Part shown: positions 53,755 to 64,000 of the stretch, one piece after another | Layout: each line of letters begins with the position of its first letter | How positions within the stretch are numbered: position 1 is the stretch's first letter | From: Monodelphis domestica | Lineage: Eukaryota; Chordata; Mammalia; Didelphimorphia; Didelphidae | Direction: 5' to 3' | DNA length: 64,000 nt | NCBI RefSeq assembly: GCF_027887165.1 | Contig: NC_077228.1 | Location: 380,258,492 to 380,322,491, forward strand | Translations under genes and position numbers: made by a program | Notes under the pieces: model-generated | What the model was told of the DNA's origin: nothing | Database searches by the model: none | The model's input: only the letters and a program-made list of their open reading frames with translations

Positions 53755-54460
53755 TAAGTTTTTTCTTGAGCACTGAGTTAGCCAATAGGGATAGAAAAAG
53801 CTGACAGAGGTCCTGAACTCAAAGAGTTAATGATGAGGGAAGAGGATAAATCTAAAACAAGTCAGTGTGAGATAGTGCCAAGGGAAGAGACAGGTAAAGA
53901 GGTCTGAGGGAGGGGAGTTTATTTTCACATGGGAGAGAAGGAGAGATGAGGGAAAGTTCTGAGGAGAAGATGACATCTGAGTTGGGTCTTAACTGGCATT
54001 AATTCAACAGAGTTATAGGGAGAGGTATGGACAAGAATTCTTTCTAGGGATGATGTGGCCAAAGACAGAAATAGAAGCCAATAAGGTACAAAGATGAGTG
54101 GAACTGTCTAGAATTGAAAATATACAAAGATAAAAGTCAGATTGAGTAGGGCCTTCAATTCCAGAATGAGTGGTTTATATGAACATTTGATTCCACATTA
54201 GAGAAAAGAGCATTATTAGGAAAAGAGAACTAAATGATCATTAAAGGGATAAAAATGAGGGTGGAACAGAGTCGATAGATTTGGGGAAGAAAGAAGAATC
54301 AAGAGACCAAAGATCAAGGTAAGGGTAAAGAACAAGTATTAAATGAGTAAAGAAATTAGAGACATGGGAGGATAGGAGATTACAGTTAAAGGAGAATTTT
54401 GGAGTTCAGGATCTTGAAGGTAGAGCAGTTTAGAGTAGATGATAAAAGTCTACACTGTAA
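53755..54460 (-). mobile_element. L2 LINE, reverse
   Basis: 'gacatctgagttgggtctta', 'gggagaggtatggacaagaa', 'cagattgagtagggccttca' and 'cgatagatttggggaagaaa' are L2 complement landmarks in order, heavily diverged. Confidence 0.6.
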
Positions 54461-54544
54461 CCTTCCTAAGTGGCTAGGATAGAATGGAGGTGACAGTTAT
54501 AGGAGTTGAGAAAGAAATAGTAAAGAAAATTGTGAGCCAGAGAG

Positions 54545-54700
54545 ATGAAAAGATATTTATCAAGCACTTACCTTATGCCAGAAACTCTGCTATGTGCTGG
54601 TTATATAAAGAGAAAAATCATAATTCCTGCTCTAAAAGTGCTTGGATTCTAATGAAAGAAAATAACATATGTATGGGAGTAATGACCAATGACAAAAGTC
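54545..54700 (-). mobile_element. L2 3' end, reverse
   Basis: 'atttatcaagcacttacctt', 'atgccagaaactctgctatg' and 'ctctaaaagtgcttggattc'. Confidence 0.72.
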
Positions 54701-55094
54701 TAGGTCAGGAAAACCAATCATAGGAACAATAATAGGAATCATAGAGCAATTTAAAAAAACATAATATTTTTAGAATTTAGGAATCTTGAATACTGAATAT
54801 TGAATATCTAGGAATTAGAAATATTGATTTGATTTTTATTTTAGGAGCTAGAAGTAAAAAGGAATAAGGAAGGAGAAACAGGATATGGTTTGTGGTGGCA
54901 TGAAATGTTTGTTAAATGAATTAATGAATGTCCTTATTACCTTAATAAATTAAATTAATGTTTTGTCTATAAAGAGTTTTTCTACTCTATTTAGACTGAG
55001 CTGTAGAATAACAAGAATTGTACAAAATTTTTTTTGATGTTTTCACCCATGTAATTTCATTTAATCCCAACACTTTTAAAAATTATTTGAAAAG

Positions 55095-55180
55095 TATTTA
55101 CAGAGAAGTTAGGTGACTCAGTTGGATAGAAAGTCAGTCCTGGAGAGAGGAGGTCCTGGGTTCAAATATGGCCTTATATG
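55095..55180 (+). mobile_element. SINE1 5' fragment
   Basis: 'gttaggtgactcagttggat' and 'aggtcctgggttcaaatatg', truncated after the B-box. Confidence 0.8.
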
Positions 55181-57070
55181 GAATACTGGCTGGGACACAG
55201 ATGAACTCTCCCAAAATTTCTCTCCCCTCAAATCAAATTTTAGAGTGGTAAAGTCAACAAAATATTAGAGTGAGGAATTTATTGAGCCAAAGACAACTTT
55301 GGGGAAGGAACAAGTCCAGAATGCAACAGGAGCACAAGTGGTAGGCTTTGCAGCTAAGACAGTAGCAGCAGCAGCTTCAGGAACTCTCAGCCCAGATATG
55401 ACTAGGGATTGGACCACTGTTGAGAAAGACATTATGAGAGACCCTTTGATGGCCTAGACGCAGCTGGCATTGATGGGCAACTCTATTGCACAGAAATAGT
55501 TCAGAGTCTAATTTCAGGGCTGAGAAGAGCATTTGTGATTGGAGGGAGCAAAGACCCTGTTCATACTATCTGTGCCAAAAGAAGTACTTGAGCTGTAGCT
55601 GCAGGGGAACAAGGACCCTTTCCTGGGTACAGACCAGAGGGCAGACCAGAAAAGCAGTGAATACACCTCTCCCTGAATCACACTAACTGCAAGTACAGAG
55701 AACTTTCAGGTCCTCAGAATTAACTCTGAAAAATAGCAGTACATAAAAGCCTGAAGTTTGTCACAGTGCTTCTCCAACCCAATGTGAGCAAAGTCAACTT
55801 TAACATAAATTTCAAAGTGGAAAAATAGCCTGGGAAAATGGGCAAACAATAACAGAAAAAAAAAGAACTCTGATCATAAAAACCTAATAGAATGGCAGGA
55901 AAGATCAAGACATAAACATAGAATACAACAAAATAGAAAAGCTCTAAGCAAAGTCTCAAAGGAACATACTGATTGTACATAAGGCCAACAATAATTTCCA
56001 GAAGAGTTTTTTTAAAGAGATAAGAATGGTAGAGGAAAAATTAAGAAAAGAAATGAATAATGAAAAATATAAAGAGAATTATTATTGATAAAAGGGTCAC
56101 AAAAGTTACTGAAAAAAATTACACCTTAGAAAACAAAATTGTTTCAATAATAAGAGGCACAAAATTTCACTGAAGAAAATATTTTCTTAAAAAGATTAAT
56201 TGGTCAAATGGGAAAAGAAGTACAAATTTTACCAAGAACTTAAATAGTAGAATTTGCCAAATGGGAAAAAGAGATACAAAAAATCACTGAAGAAAAACAT
56301 TTCTTAAAAATTAGAATTGGATAAGTGGAGGCTAATGATTCCATAAGACTTCAAGAAATAATAAAACAGAGTCAAAAGAATGATTTTTAAAAATAGAAGA
56401 AAATGTGACATATCTCACTGGAAAAAACAACTGAACAAGAAAATAGATTGAGGGAAGATGATTTAAGTATTATTAGAGTATTTGAAATCTATGATTATAA
56501 AAAAAAAAGAGCCTAAATGTCATATTTCCAGAAACTATCAAAGAAAACTGCCTTGGGGTCTTAGATACAGAAGATAAAATAGAACTTGAAAGTATCTACT
56601 GATCATCTCCTGAAAGAGACCCCAAAATGACCCCCCCAAGAATTATTGCCAAAGTTCAGATTTCCCAGGTCAAGGAGAAAAAAATGTGAGCAACCAGAAA
56701 GAAACAATACAAATATTATGGAGACACAGTCAAGATCACACAAGATTTATCACATTCACATTAAAGAAGCAGAGGTCTTGCTATTCAGGGAGGCAAAGGA
56801 ACTAGGATTACAACCAAAAATAATATTTCCAGCAAAGTTGAGTATAATCCTTCAGGGTAAAAATGAGTATTTAATGCACTCAAGGATTGCTAAGGATTCC
56901 TGCTAAAAAGATCAGAGCTAAATGGAAATTTGACAAACACATAACTCAAGAGAAGCATGAAAAAGGTAAACTTGAAAAAGCAATCATAAGTGACTCAATA
57001 TAAGTAAAATCTTTACATTCCTATATGGGAATATGATACCTGTAACTCCTATGTAACTTGATAGGAAGTC
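55181..57070 (+). mobile_element. HAL1-like L1 element carrying only ORF1
   Basis: About 1.9 kb. A 5' region rich in CAG/GCAG (55340-55700) is followed by an A-rich coding remnant with repeated 'aaaatcactgaagaaaa' and 'aatgggaaaa' motifs (coiled-coil-like ORF1 part), then the ORF1p C-terminal domain near 56640-56935. A short 3' UTR follows with no ORF2. That layout is the definition of HAL1 (half-L1). A complete L1 cut off here is the alternative. Confidence 0.7.
56640..56935 (+). pseudogene. L1/HAL1 ORF1p C-terminal domain remnant
   Basis: In one frame (56646-56906) the residues FREAKELGLQPKIIFPAKL and SIILQGKNEYLM match the conserved end of L1 ORF1p (the F..LKE..FQPRI.YPAKLS pattern). The preceding QVKEK-like part is in a different frame, so the gene is frameshifted. 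ORF1p is the RNA-binding chaperone of L1 particles. This copy is inactive. Confidence 0.75.
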
Positions 57071-57294
57071 TTTGCTTTATCATTGCTCTTCTGTTTTCTT
57101 CTAAGAGTCTTCTTAATGATATCATCCCCAAGTCCATTAATGCATATTTTATAGGGTCTACAACAGTCCCTATAATTTAATTAAAAGCTCCCATTTTTGT
57201 TTTTTGTAGAATACTTTCCTAATTTTCCTTTTTTTAAATGTTCAGTATTTACCCTCCATTTGACATTTTCTTCCTTATGTCCTTTTTAAATACA

Positions 57295-57520
57295 GTATAG
57301 TGTAGTGGAATTGGCCACAGGAAAAAACCTAGTTTTGAATTCCATATCTAGCACTTCTTGACTATGTGGCCCTAGGCCAAGTTACTTCATAAAACTGAAT
57401 CTCAGTTTCCCTCTCTGGAAAATAGGAATGTAATATCTATAGTTCATGGCTACTTGAGTAGTATCAAATGAAACACTATAGAAAGAAATTCATAAATTTT
57501 AAAGGTCTATAAACTTGTCA
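57295..57520 (+). mobile_element. MIR CORE-SINE, near full length
   Basis: 'acagtatagtgtagtggaat', 'agttttgaattccatatcta', 'tgtggccctaggccaagtta' and 'tgaatctcagtttccctctc'. Confidence 0.82.
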
Positions 57521-58256
57521 ACTGCCATTATTGCCTTTTTCTGTTTTGAAAATCTTTTCATCTCATTGGAGCCCTCACTTTCCCATCAAGTTTCCAACAT
57601 GGAAAATGAGATTTGACACAGACTCACCAGTTTCTTTCATCTACTAACTTCTTAAAGTTAAAATCAATAATGATTCAACTGTAAAGAAATTCTGTGATTA
57701 TACCTAGACCTCTTATCTTCAGTGGCAGAGATTAGTGCTGTCTCCTGGCTAAGTTTTTCCTTTTGTTTCATTGGACCATAAAAAGTTTCCATCAGTAGGA
57801 CCACACATTCTGTTGGGGAAAGACACATGACTAATGCCCAATAAAACTGTCACCAGAAATTGCATGATCAGTTTTAACCTATTCTCTAATGATAAATTCC
57901 AAATTTTCCACATTGGCATTCTATCTTGCTCCCTTTATTTTTATTTCCCAAGTTCTGTTTGCATTTTCATCCATTCCAAAGTGAATACCAAGAATTCTCA
58001 TAGACAGAGCCTCCAGAATTGCCTCTTTAATATAATTATATACTCCTTTCTTTTCAGTTTTTTTTTTGGTGTGGTTTCACACTTGCTCTATTGACTCCTG
58101 TCCCAGCTTCTCTAATGCATTCTCAACACACTTTAAATATATTTCATCACACAGCATGTTATGACTAATTCAAAGTTCACATAATTATCCCCTTTTCCTT
58201 TTAATATTCAATGGTGCTCAAACTGGACAGCTTTTCTTGTGAGATGGTAGAAAGAC
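57521..58256. other. Unassigned sequence
   Basis: No repeat or gene recognised. The 86-codon frame at 57834-58094 has no domain. Confidence 0.4.
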
Positions 58257-58295
58257 CATATATATATATATACATAAACACACACACACACACTC
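58257..58295. repeat. (TA)n(CA)n microsatellite
   Basis: TATA units passing into CACACA. Confidence 0.92.
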
Positions 58296-58375
58296 ACAGA
58301 GGAATAAATAGGCAGCTCAGTTCCTTGTCATATGAAGCTTTTTTCCCCATCCACATGGAGTTTCCTCATGCTGAT

Positions 58376-58720
58376 AAGATCATAAGATTTAGAAGAGACC
58401 TTAGAGATCATAAGATCATGATTTTGGCATTATATACATTTTGGATGACAACCAGTCCAATATCCTCATTTTGCAGATGAAGAGACTATGAGTGAGAGAT
58501 GTTTGCACAAGGTCTCACAGGTTGCATGGAATAAACCCAATACTCAAACACAGGTCTGATGATTTCAAATGAAGTTCTTTTTTCATTACACATAGGAGAT
58601 GGTGTGGTATAATAGATCAAGAGCAAACTTTGGAATCAAGATCTAAGTTCAAGTTCCACCTCTAACACAGGCTGCATGACTGGCCAAATTAATTACTATT
58701 TCATTGCCCTAGTAAAACTC
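58376..58720 (+). mobile_element. Two MIR/THER CORE-SINEs
   Basis: The first (58376-58580): 'agatttagaagagaccttag', 'cagtccaatatcctcatttt' and 'gcagatgaagagactatgag'. The second (58590-58720): 'agatggtgtggtataataga' and 'ggaatcaagatctaagttca'. Confidence 0.72.
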
Positions 58721-58847
58721 AAAATTAGAGGTTCTTACCTGGCTCCTTTAATTTTTTATTTTGAATTTGGTAATTTTAAATTACAATTCAGGTGCTGACC
58801 TATATTGGTATAGAGATTTTTTCCAGAGTTTTCTATGCCAGTAAACA

Positions 58848-59082
58848 GGAAGGAAGGAAGGAAGGAAGGAAGGAAGGAAGGAAGGAAGGAAGGAAGGAAG
58901 GAAGGAAGGAAGGAAGGAAGGAAGGAAGGAAGGAAGGAAGGAAGGAAGGAAGGAAGGAAGGAAGGAAGGAAGGAAGGAAGGAAGGAAGGAAGGAAGGAAG
59001 GAAGGAAGGAAGGAAGGAAGGAAGGAAGGAAGGAAGGAAGGAAGGAAGGAAGGAAGGAAGGAAGGAAGGAAGGAAGGAAGAA
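58848..59082. repeat. (GGAA)n microsatellite, about 58 uninterrupted units
   Basis: 235 bases of exact GGAA tetramer, followed to 59160 by AAAC, AAAG and GGGA-type units. All frames across it (Lys/Glu/Gly/Arg plus, Phe/Leu/Pro/Ser minus) are repeat translations. Confidence 0.98.
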
Positions 59083-59160
59083 ACAAACAAACAAAGAAAG
59101 AAAGAAAGAAAGAAAAAGAGGTAGGGAGGGAAGGAAGGAAGAAAGAGAGAGAAAATAAAC

Positions 59161-59811
59161 ATACAACACATGCAAAACAAACAAAAATTCTGGTCTTTGC
59201 ATGGTATTAAGAGATAAAATCATTATTTGTCTAATATAGTGAGGTTTTCTCCCCTCAATCTGAGGACACAGTATTCTTTTTTTCCTTTGGTATGTTTTGT
59301 GTTTTCATTTACTTTTTATAAGTCAGCTGTTTTCCACCCCTTTGTGGCTCACTGCTGTGCCTTGAGTATTGTGGCCTCCACTATTCTTGCCAATCTTAGC
59401 GGCAGGATTCCTTCAAACATTCGTAATTTGTGTTTAGTCATACTAGTTACCTTCAATTTCTAATGCACCCACTCTACTCTTTAAAAAATATCATTAATGA
59501 TCTGATTTCACTTGGCAATCACTGCATACCACTCCCATATGTCATGGAAATTAGCAGTATGGGGTCTGTTAGCCTTTGAAAGTCCTTAGAACTTAACAGC
59601 AAGACCAGCAGACCCAGGAGCACTTTCTTCAAAAACTCAATCTTGTTTCTTGGATAGGATATGACCCCTGAGATCATTCGCCTCTTCATCTCATCATTAG
59701 GATCCCAACATGAGGTCACATTCCTTTCTCCTTGGTCATCTTTTCTTCTGAAGCAGTTCCATTGCCTTCTATCTCCTTTTCACTATCATCTTTATCTGTC
59801 CAATGAGTCTT
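59161..59811. other. Unassigned sequence
   Basis: No gene or repeat recognised with confidence. Confidence 0.4.
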
Positions 59812-59892
59812 TTGCTTTTTTCTGTATCTCCCAACTCTTAGCACAGTGCCTGGCATAGAGTAAATGTTTAATGGATGTTCATCAACTAATTA
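59812..59892 (+). mobile_element. L2 3' end
   Basis: 'ctgtatctcccaactcttag', 'cacagtgcctggcatagagt' and 'aaatgtttaatggatgttca'. Confidence 0.85.
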
Positions 59893-59954
59893 ACAATCTC
59901 TGTTCTTTCATGAATAAAATATTATCAGTTCTATTGATTCACTTTCTCTTTTTA

Positions 59955-60405
59955 TATAACTAGGCAACTAGGTAGTGCTGGACTTGGACTCATTAAGAAT
60001 AGAATTCAAATCCTGCCTCCTACACTTACTAGCTGTGTCATCCTCAGTAAATCACATGAACTATCTCAGCTTCATTTTCTTAATCTGTAAAATTAAACTA
60101 AGCAGCATAACTGATAGAGTGCTAGGCTCAAAAACAGGAATGTAAATTTAAATACATCCTTAAACATTTACTAGCTGGGTGATTTGGGGCAAGTCGTTTC
60201 ACCCTGTTTGCTTCAGTTTCCTCATCTGTAGACCGAGTTGGAGAAGGAAATGGTAAACCACTCCACTATCTTTGACAAGAAAATACTAAACGGGGTCATG
60301 AAGAGTTTGACACAACTCAAAGACAATTGAACAACAATAACAAAAATAAAGGGGTTGAATTCAATGATCTCTAATGTTTCTGATATCTAAAAATATGATT
60401 CTATG
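59955..60405 (+). mobile_element. THER1-type SINE split by MAR1
   Basis: The left part has 'cttactagctgtgtcatcct' and 'tcattttcttaatctgtaaa'. The right part at 60341 has 'aaaggggttgaattcaatga' and 'tctctaatgtttctgatat'. Confidence 0.75.
60098..60340 (+). mobile_element. MAR1-like SINE
   Basis: 'taagcagcataactgataga', 'gatttggggcaagtcgtttc', 'gttggagaaggaaatggtaa' and end 'ggggtcatgaagagtttgac'. The end shows the RTE-type 3' tail. Confidence 0.93.
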
Positions 60406-60411
60406 ATATAG

Positions 60412-60545
60412 TCAAATGGGAGGCAGGATGGGGTAGTGATGAGAGAGTTGAGCTTAGTTAGAATCAAGAACTGGATACAAGCTTTAACTCTGACATGTAT
60501 TGATTATAGTGATCCTAGGCAATCACCTAATCTCTCACAACCCCC
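60412..60545 (+). mobile_element. MIR/THER fragment
   Basis: 'ggatggggtagtgatgagag', 'agaatcaagaactggataca' and 'gatcctaggcaatcacctaa'. Confidence 0.6.
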
Positions 60546-60844
60546 ATTCTGCTCAAAGAAATTATTACAGAGTTGGTGGAATCCCAAAGTCCAGAAATGG
60601 TAGAATGAGTTTCTTTATCTGCAAGTTCCCTATAGGAACAAAATTGAGAGTTCAAACCATATTTCCCTATAGAGTGCCAACATATACAACTAGATAAGCT
60701 TCCTTCTTCCTAACATCCTGTTCATTCTAAATATTTGGCTTCATAATCTCCTCTCCCTAACTTATAGTCCTGTCACTTTTCCCCTATGAATGAATGAAAT
60801 CTACCTCCTGGATATGACTTAGGTCATATTAGTTATCCAAATAG

Positions 60845-61480
<636 letters not shown>

Positions 61481-61612
61481 CTGAGACTATATGCATACAT
61501 ATACATATTATTGTATATATTATACATATATATTATATGTGTATATGTCATGTTACATATGATATGTATGTGTATATACATTTACATTTTATATTATACA
61601 TATATGTGTTTA
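61481..61612. repeat. Irregular TA/TG/CA-rich tract
   Basis: Alternating purine-pyrimidine sequence (ATATGTGTATATG, TATACATATATT), without a fixed unit. Confidence 0.8.
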
Positions 61613-61734
61613 TTAAAATAGTCCTGTATGTCTTTAGTCACTAATGACCTCTTTTCGGTGAAAATACAGCAGGAAGTATTTCTATTCTTATGGGATGTTC
61701 CACTCTGAAATATTCTGAAAATTGAATCCTGATA

Positions 61735-62205
61735 CTTTGGCAAGACAGGCTTATTAATATACTTTTGATGGAGCTATGCATTGGTTGAAACATTCTAGAA
61801 AGTCACTATAATAATTTATTTATATGAATGAATTCTCAAACATATGTTAAGCAGTAAATATATATACCAAATACTATGTTAAAATGCTGAAGATATTAAC
61901 ACAAACACAGTTCATGTCTCTAGGAATTAACATTTTAATAAGTGGAAATACATATAAAACTAAGTGGAGGCTAAAGAGGAATAAATTATGGACTGAAAAG
62001 TTGCAGGAATAGTGAATGGACTCATAGAGAAGTAGACTAATAGACCCTTTCCAGAAGCGATGGCATTTGGGTTTGACTAGTGAGGAATGACCAACAAATA
62101 AAGTGAGGTATGCCTCAAGTCAATTGTGAAGAGGTCCATGTGACGCACTCACCAGCCAGGATAGTGGATCTCCAGGATCAGAGAACTAGAGGTGAAAGAC
62201 TTAAA
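61735..62205. mobile_element. L1 trace and reverse L2-like fragment
   Basis: 61735-61815 resembles the L1 segment 'ttggtggagttgtgaactgg' ('tttgatggagctatgcattg'). 61840-62110 resembles reverse L2 ('aatactatgttaaaatgctg', 'ctctaggaattaacatttta'). Both are weak. Confidence 0.4.
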
Positions 62206-62846
62206 ACCTCTAAGGAAAGATCGTGTGGATATTTAATGTTATATCATTAAACAAAACAAAACAAAATAATACCAACAAAAAAAGTAGATTCATGGCTATG
62301 AGTAAATGGAAATTCTTAACTAAATTAAATCTAAAGATCATCACAAAAGGTAAAATAGATTATTTTGATTATATGAAACTAAATAGTTTTTACAGAAACA
62401 AAATTAATACAACTAAGAGCCATTAATGTTGAGAAGGAACATGATTAACTGACAGAAAATACTTATGCATTAAAGCTCTCTAATAAGGGTCTGATATCCA
62501 AGATATAGAGGCAACTAACAAATAAATTAAACTAAAATTCATCTCCAATGGATTAAAAATCAAAGATTATAAAAAATATTTCTCAGAATTGAAAACTATT
62601 TACAGCAATAAGGAAGTATGTAATTAGACTTTTTGATGGAGCACAAAAGACAACAGGGCCATCCAATGCAGCTGAGAAAGTCTCCAGGTGTAACGACTTT
62701 TTGTGCCACTGGACCCAGGCTTCCAACGCCGAGAGAGTGGGACTGTCTCTGTGCATCGACTTTTCCACTTAAATCTTCATGCACAAGTGTCTTTGTGCAC
62801 AAAAATGCACAAAGTCAATGGTCATCCTCGGTTACCGAGAGACTAT

Positions 62847-62847
<1 letters not shown>

Positions 62848-62906
<59 letters not shown>
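62848..62906. repeat. (ACT)n trinucleotide repeat inside the LTR
   Basis: About 20 uninterrupted ACT units. The poly-Leu, poly-Tyr and poly-Thr open frames across it are artefacts. Confidence 0.97.
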
Positions 62907-62912
62907 CCTTGA

Positions 62913-62931
62913 ACTACATTTCCCAGCATTC
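62913..62931 (+). promoter_or_regulatory. ZNF143/THAP11-type promoter motif in the LTR
   Basis: ACTACATTTCCCAGCATTC matches the known mammalian promoter motif ACTACAnnTCCCAGnATGC in all but one informative base. It lies about 150 bases upstream of the LTR polyadenylation signal, within the likely U3 region. The match is seen directly; binding is inferred. Confidence 0.55.
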
Positions 62932-63064
62932 CTTTTTCGTCCCCACATTACACCCTTAAGTCTTGTAGATAAAGTTTCTGTAACTCTGCTCTCCCTCTCC
63001 TCTCCTGCTATTGCAGTCAGGGTAAAACTGCTCTTTACTCAGGCTATCACTTCAAGTGATTATT

Positions 63065-63070
63065 AATAAA
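63065..63070 (+). promoter_or_regulatory. LTR polyadenylation signal
   Basis: AATAAA about 50 bases before the LTR end, followed by an AT-rich segment. Confidence 0.5.
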
Positions 63071-63292
63071 TCTTATAAAATATAATATTTGGAGCATTGG
63101 ATATTAATTTTTAATCTTACAGAAGAATGTTCCTAATCATGATTGTAAATAATAACTTTGCAAGTTCGTATATAATTCAGCAAATTGAAATTTTAACAGA
63201 AATGGGATTAATCATTGTTCAAGGGGTCTGGATATAGATGAATACAGACGTATTGGAGATATAGTGGAAGCTTGAAGTTTGAAAACCAATTT

Positions 63293-63535
63293 GAGGGACA
63301 GCTAGGTGACTCAGTGGATAAAGATCCAGGCCTGAGGACAGGAGGCCCTGGGTTCAAATATTACTTCACAATTCCTATCTGTGTGACCCTGGGCAAAGCA
63401 CTTAGTCCCAGTTGCTTAGCCCTGCTCACTCTTCTTCCTTGGAACCAATACCTAGTATTGATTCTAATCTAATTTATCTAATCAATACCTAGTATTGATT
63501 CTAATCTAATAAAATCTAAGACAGAAGGTAAATCT
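63293..63535 (+). mobile_element. SINE1-like SINE with a 37-base internal duplication
   Basis: 'gggacagctaggtgactcag', 'ccctgggttcaaatattact', 'gtgtgaccctgggcaaagca' and 'cttccttggaaccaatacct'. The segment AATACCTAGTATTGATTCTA occurs at 63447 and again at 63484, lengthening the 3' part. Confidence 0.9.
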
Positions 63536-63540
63536 AAGAA

Positions 63541-64000
63541 AATGAACTATGTGAAAGAATAATACTCAAGCTTAGCCCAGAAATATAGATATGAGAAGGT
63601 ATCTGTTCTATTTTTCGCGAAAATGAGACAATGGGTATGGAACAATCATAGACTATACACACTATATATAGTGTTAGAATATTTTGATATGTTATTTGGT
63701 TTTACTTAACTTTTTTCTTTCCTTTGTTTTATTCTTTATTATAAATTATGACTCTCTGGGAAAGGTGATTGCTGAGCAGTACGAATTAATTACTGCATGG
63801 TAATTACTATGCAGAAAGAAATGATAAATATATGAAATTTAGAGAAACATGAACAATTTTATGTAGACTTCTAGAATAAAGAGAAATGGGAGAACAGTAC
63901 ATATACAACTGCAACAAAGTAAATTAATATAACTTAGAAAGTTTAATTTTTAAGTGGAAAAAATGATTAATGTTCCCAAAGAAGAGATAATGAAACATAT
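63541..64000 (+). mobile_element. L1 ORF2 3' terminus / 3' UTR remnant
   Basis: 63795-63950 follows the L1 end: 'taattactatgcagaaagaa', 'atgataaatatatgaaattt', 'agagaaacatgaacaatttt' (compare 'gagaaacatgg') and 'agaaatgggagaacagtaca'. The part before 63770 is less certain. It may continue the L1 interrupted by the LTR and the SINE1. Confidence 0.5.

Larger units (their letters stand above)
62619..63121 (+). mobile_element. Solo LTR of an endogenous retrovirus
   Basis: 503 bases starting TGTAA and ending TTACA, a perfect 5-base inverted terminus of TG...CA type. Flanks GAAGTA (62613-62618) and GAAGAA (63122-63127) are a 6-base target duplication with one mismatch, a size usual for class II (beta-like) elements. 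AATAAA (63065-63070) lies where the R region would end. The left third keeps several CpGs. No gag, pol or env sequence is present, so recombination between the two LTRs of a provirus is implied. Family unknown. Confidence 0.72.
62206..63290 (+). mobile_element. L1 ORF2 3' remnant interrupted by a solo LTR
   Basis: The left part (to 62618) encodes KGKIDYFDYMKLNSFYRNK in one frame, the counterpart of DYIKLKSF in L1 ORF2p. It continues 'ctctctaataagggtctgat' and 'ccaagatatagaggcaacta'. The right part from 63122 has 'gaagaatgttcctaatcatg' (compare L1 'aaaaatgttctaaatcactg'). The solo LTR lies between them. Confidence 0.75.

Noticed and set aside
58756-59223. Frames of 101-155 codons on both strands
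   Set aside because: Translations of the GGAA microsatellite.
62633-63066. 108- and 95-codon frames with poly-Leu, poly-Thr or poly-Tyr
   Set aside because: Caused by the ACT repeat in the solo LTR.

Overview
The window looks like marsupial nuclear DNA from a gene-poor, repeat-dense region. The diagnosis rests on repeat content. There are about 20 copies of a tRNA-headed SINE with an A-rich tail (SINE1/WSINE1-like). About 15 copies of a second SINE (MAR1-like) end in a tail shared with an RTE-clade LINE. Both families are typical of marsupials. With them are MIR/THER-type CORE-SINEs, many L2 fragments on both strands, L1 pieces (3' ends, part of ORF2, and an ORF1-only HAL1-like copy), two RTE pieces, several DNA transposons (hAT and Tigger) and one solo LTR. 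The species cannot be fixed from the sequence. All family names come from recognising the sequence, not from a database search.

I found no protein-coding gene or RNA gene that I can defend. The open frames longer than about 100 codons are in microsatellites, in L1/RTE remnants, in repeat insertions or in unrecognised stretches that are open on both strands. There is no CpG island, no operon-like layout and no CRISPR array.

Layout. 0-8 kb: L2, SINE1 and MAR1 copies, an 842-base hAT transposon inside a MIR, and a hAT MITE carrying a SINE1. 8-12 kb: mostly unassigned, possibly conserved non-coding DNA. 12-22 kb: a 568-base purine tract, a dense SINE cluster, 5'-truncated L1 insertions and a pentanucleotide repeat inside a SINE. 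22-26 kb: an internally deleted Tigger with both ends, and a 190-base local direct duplication. 26-28 kb: an L1 ORF2 3' end with its 3' UTR. 28-46 kb: L2, MIR and SINE copies, an RTE 3' end, about 2 kb of unassigned sequence at 33-35 kb, and SINE-in-SINE nests. 46-55 kb: pyrimidine tracts, AT-rich sequence, a 98-base perfect palindrome at 51789-51886 and several L2 fragments. 55-57 kb: the HAL1-like element. 57-64 kb: a (GGAA) tract of about 58 units, an RTE reverse-transcriptase fragment, and an L1 interrupted by a 503-base solo LTR that carries a ZNF143-type promoter motif.

The history is nested. MIR/L2 form the oldest layer, DNA transposons and L1/RTE pieces cut into them, and MAR1, SINE1 and the LTR are youngest. 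Many target-site duplications are still readable, so the order of events can be reconstructed. The most unusual single structure is the perfect AT-rich palindrome. No complete new biological system is evident.
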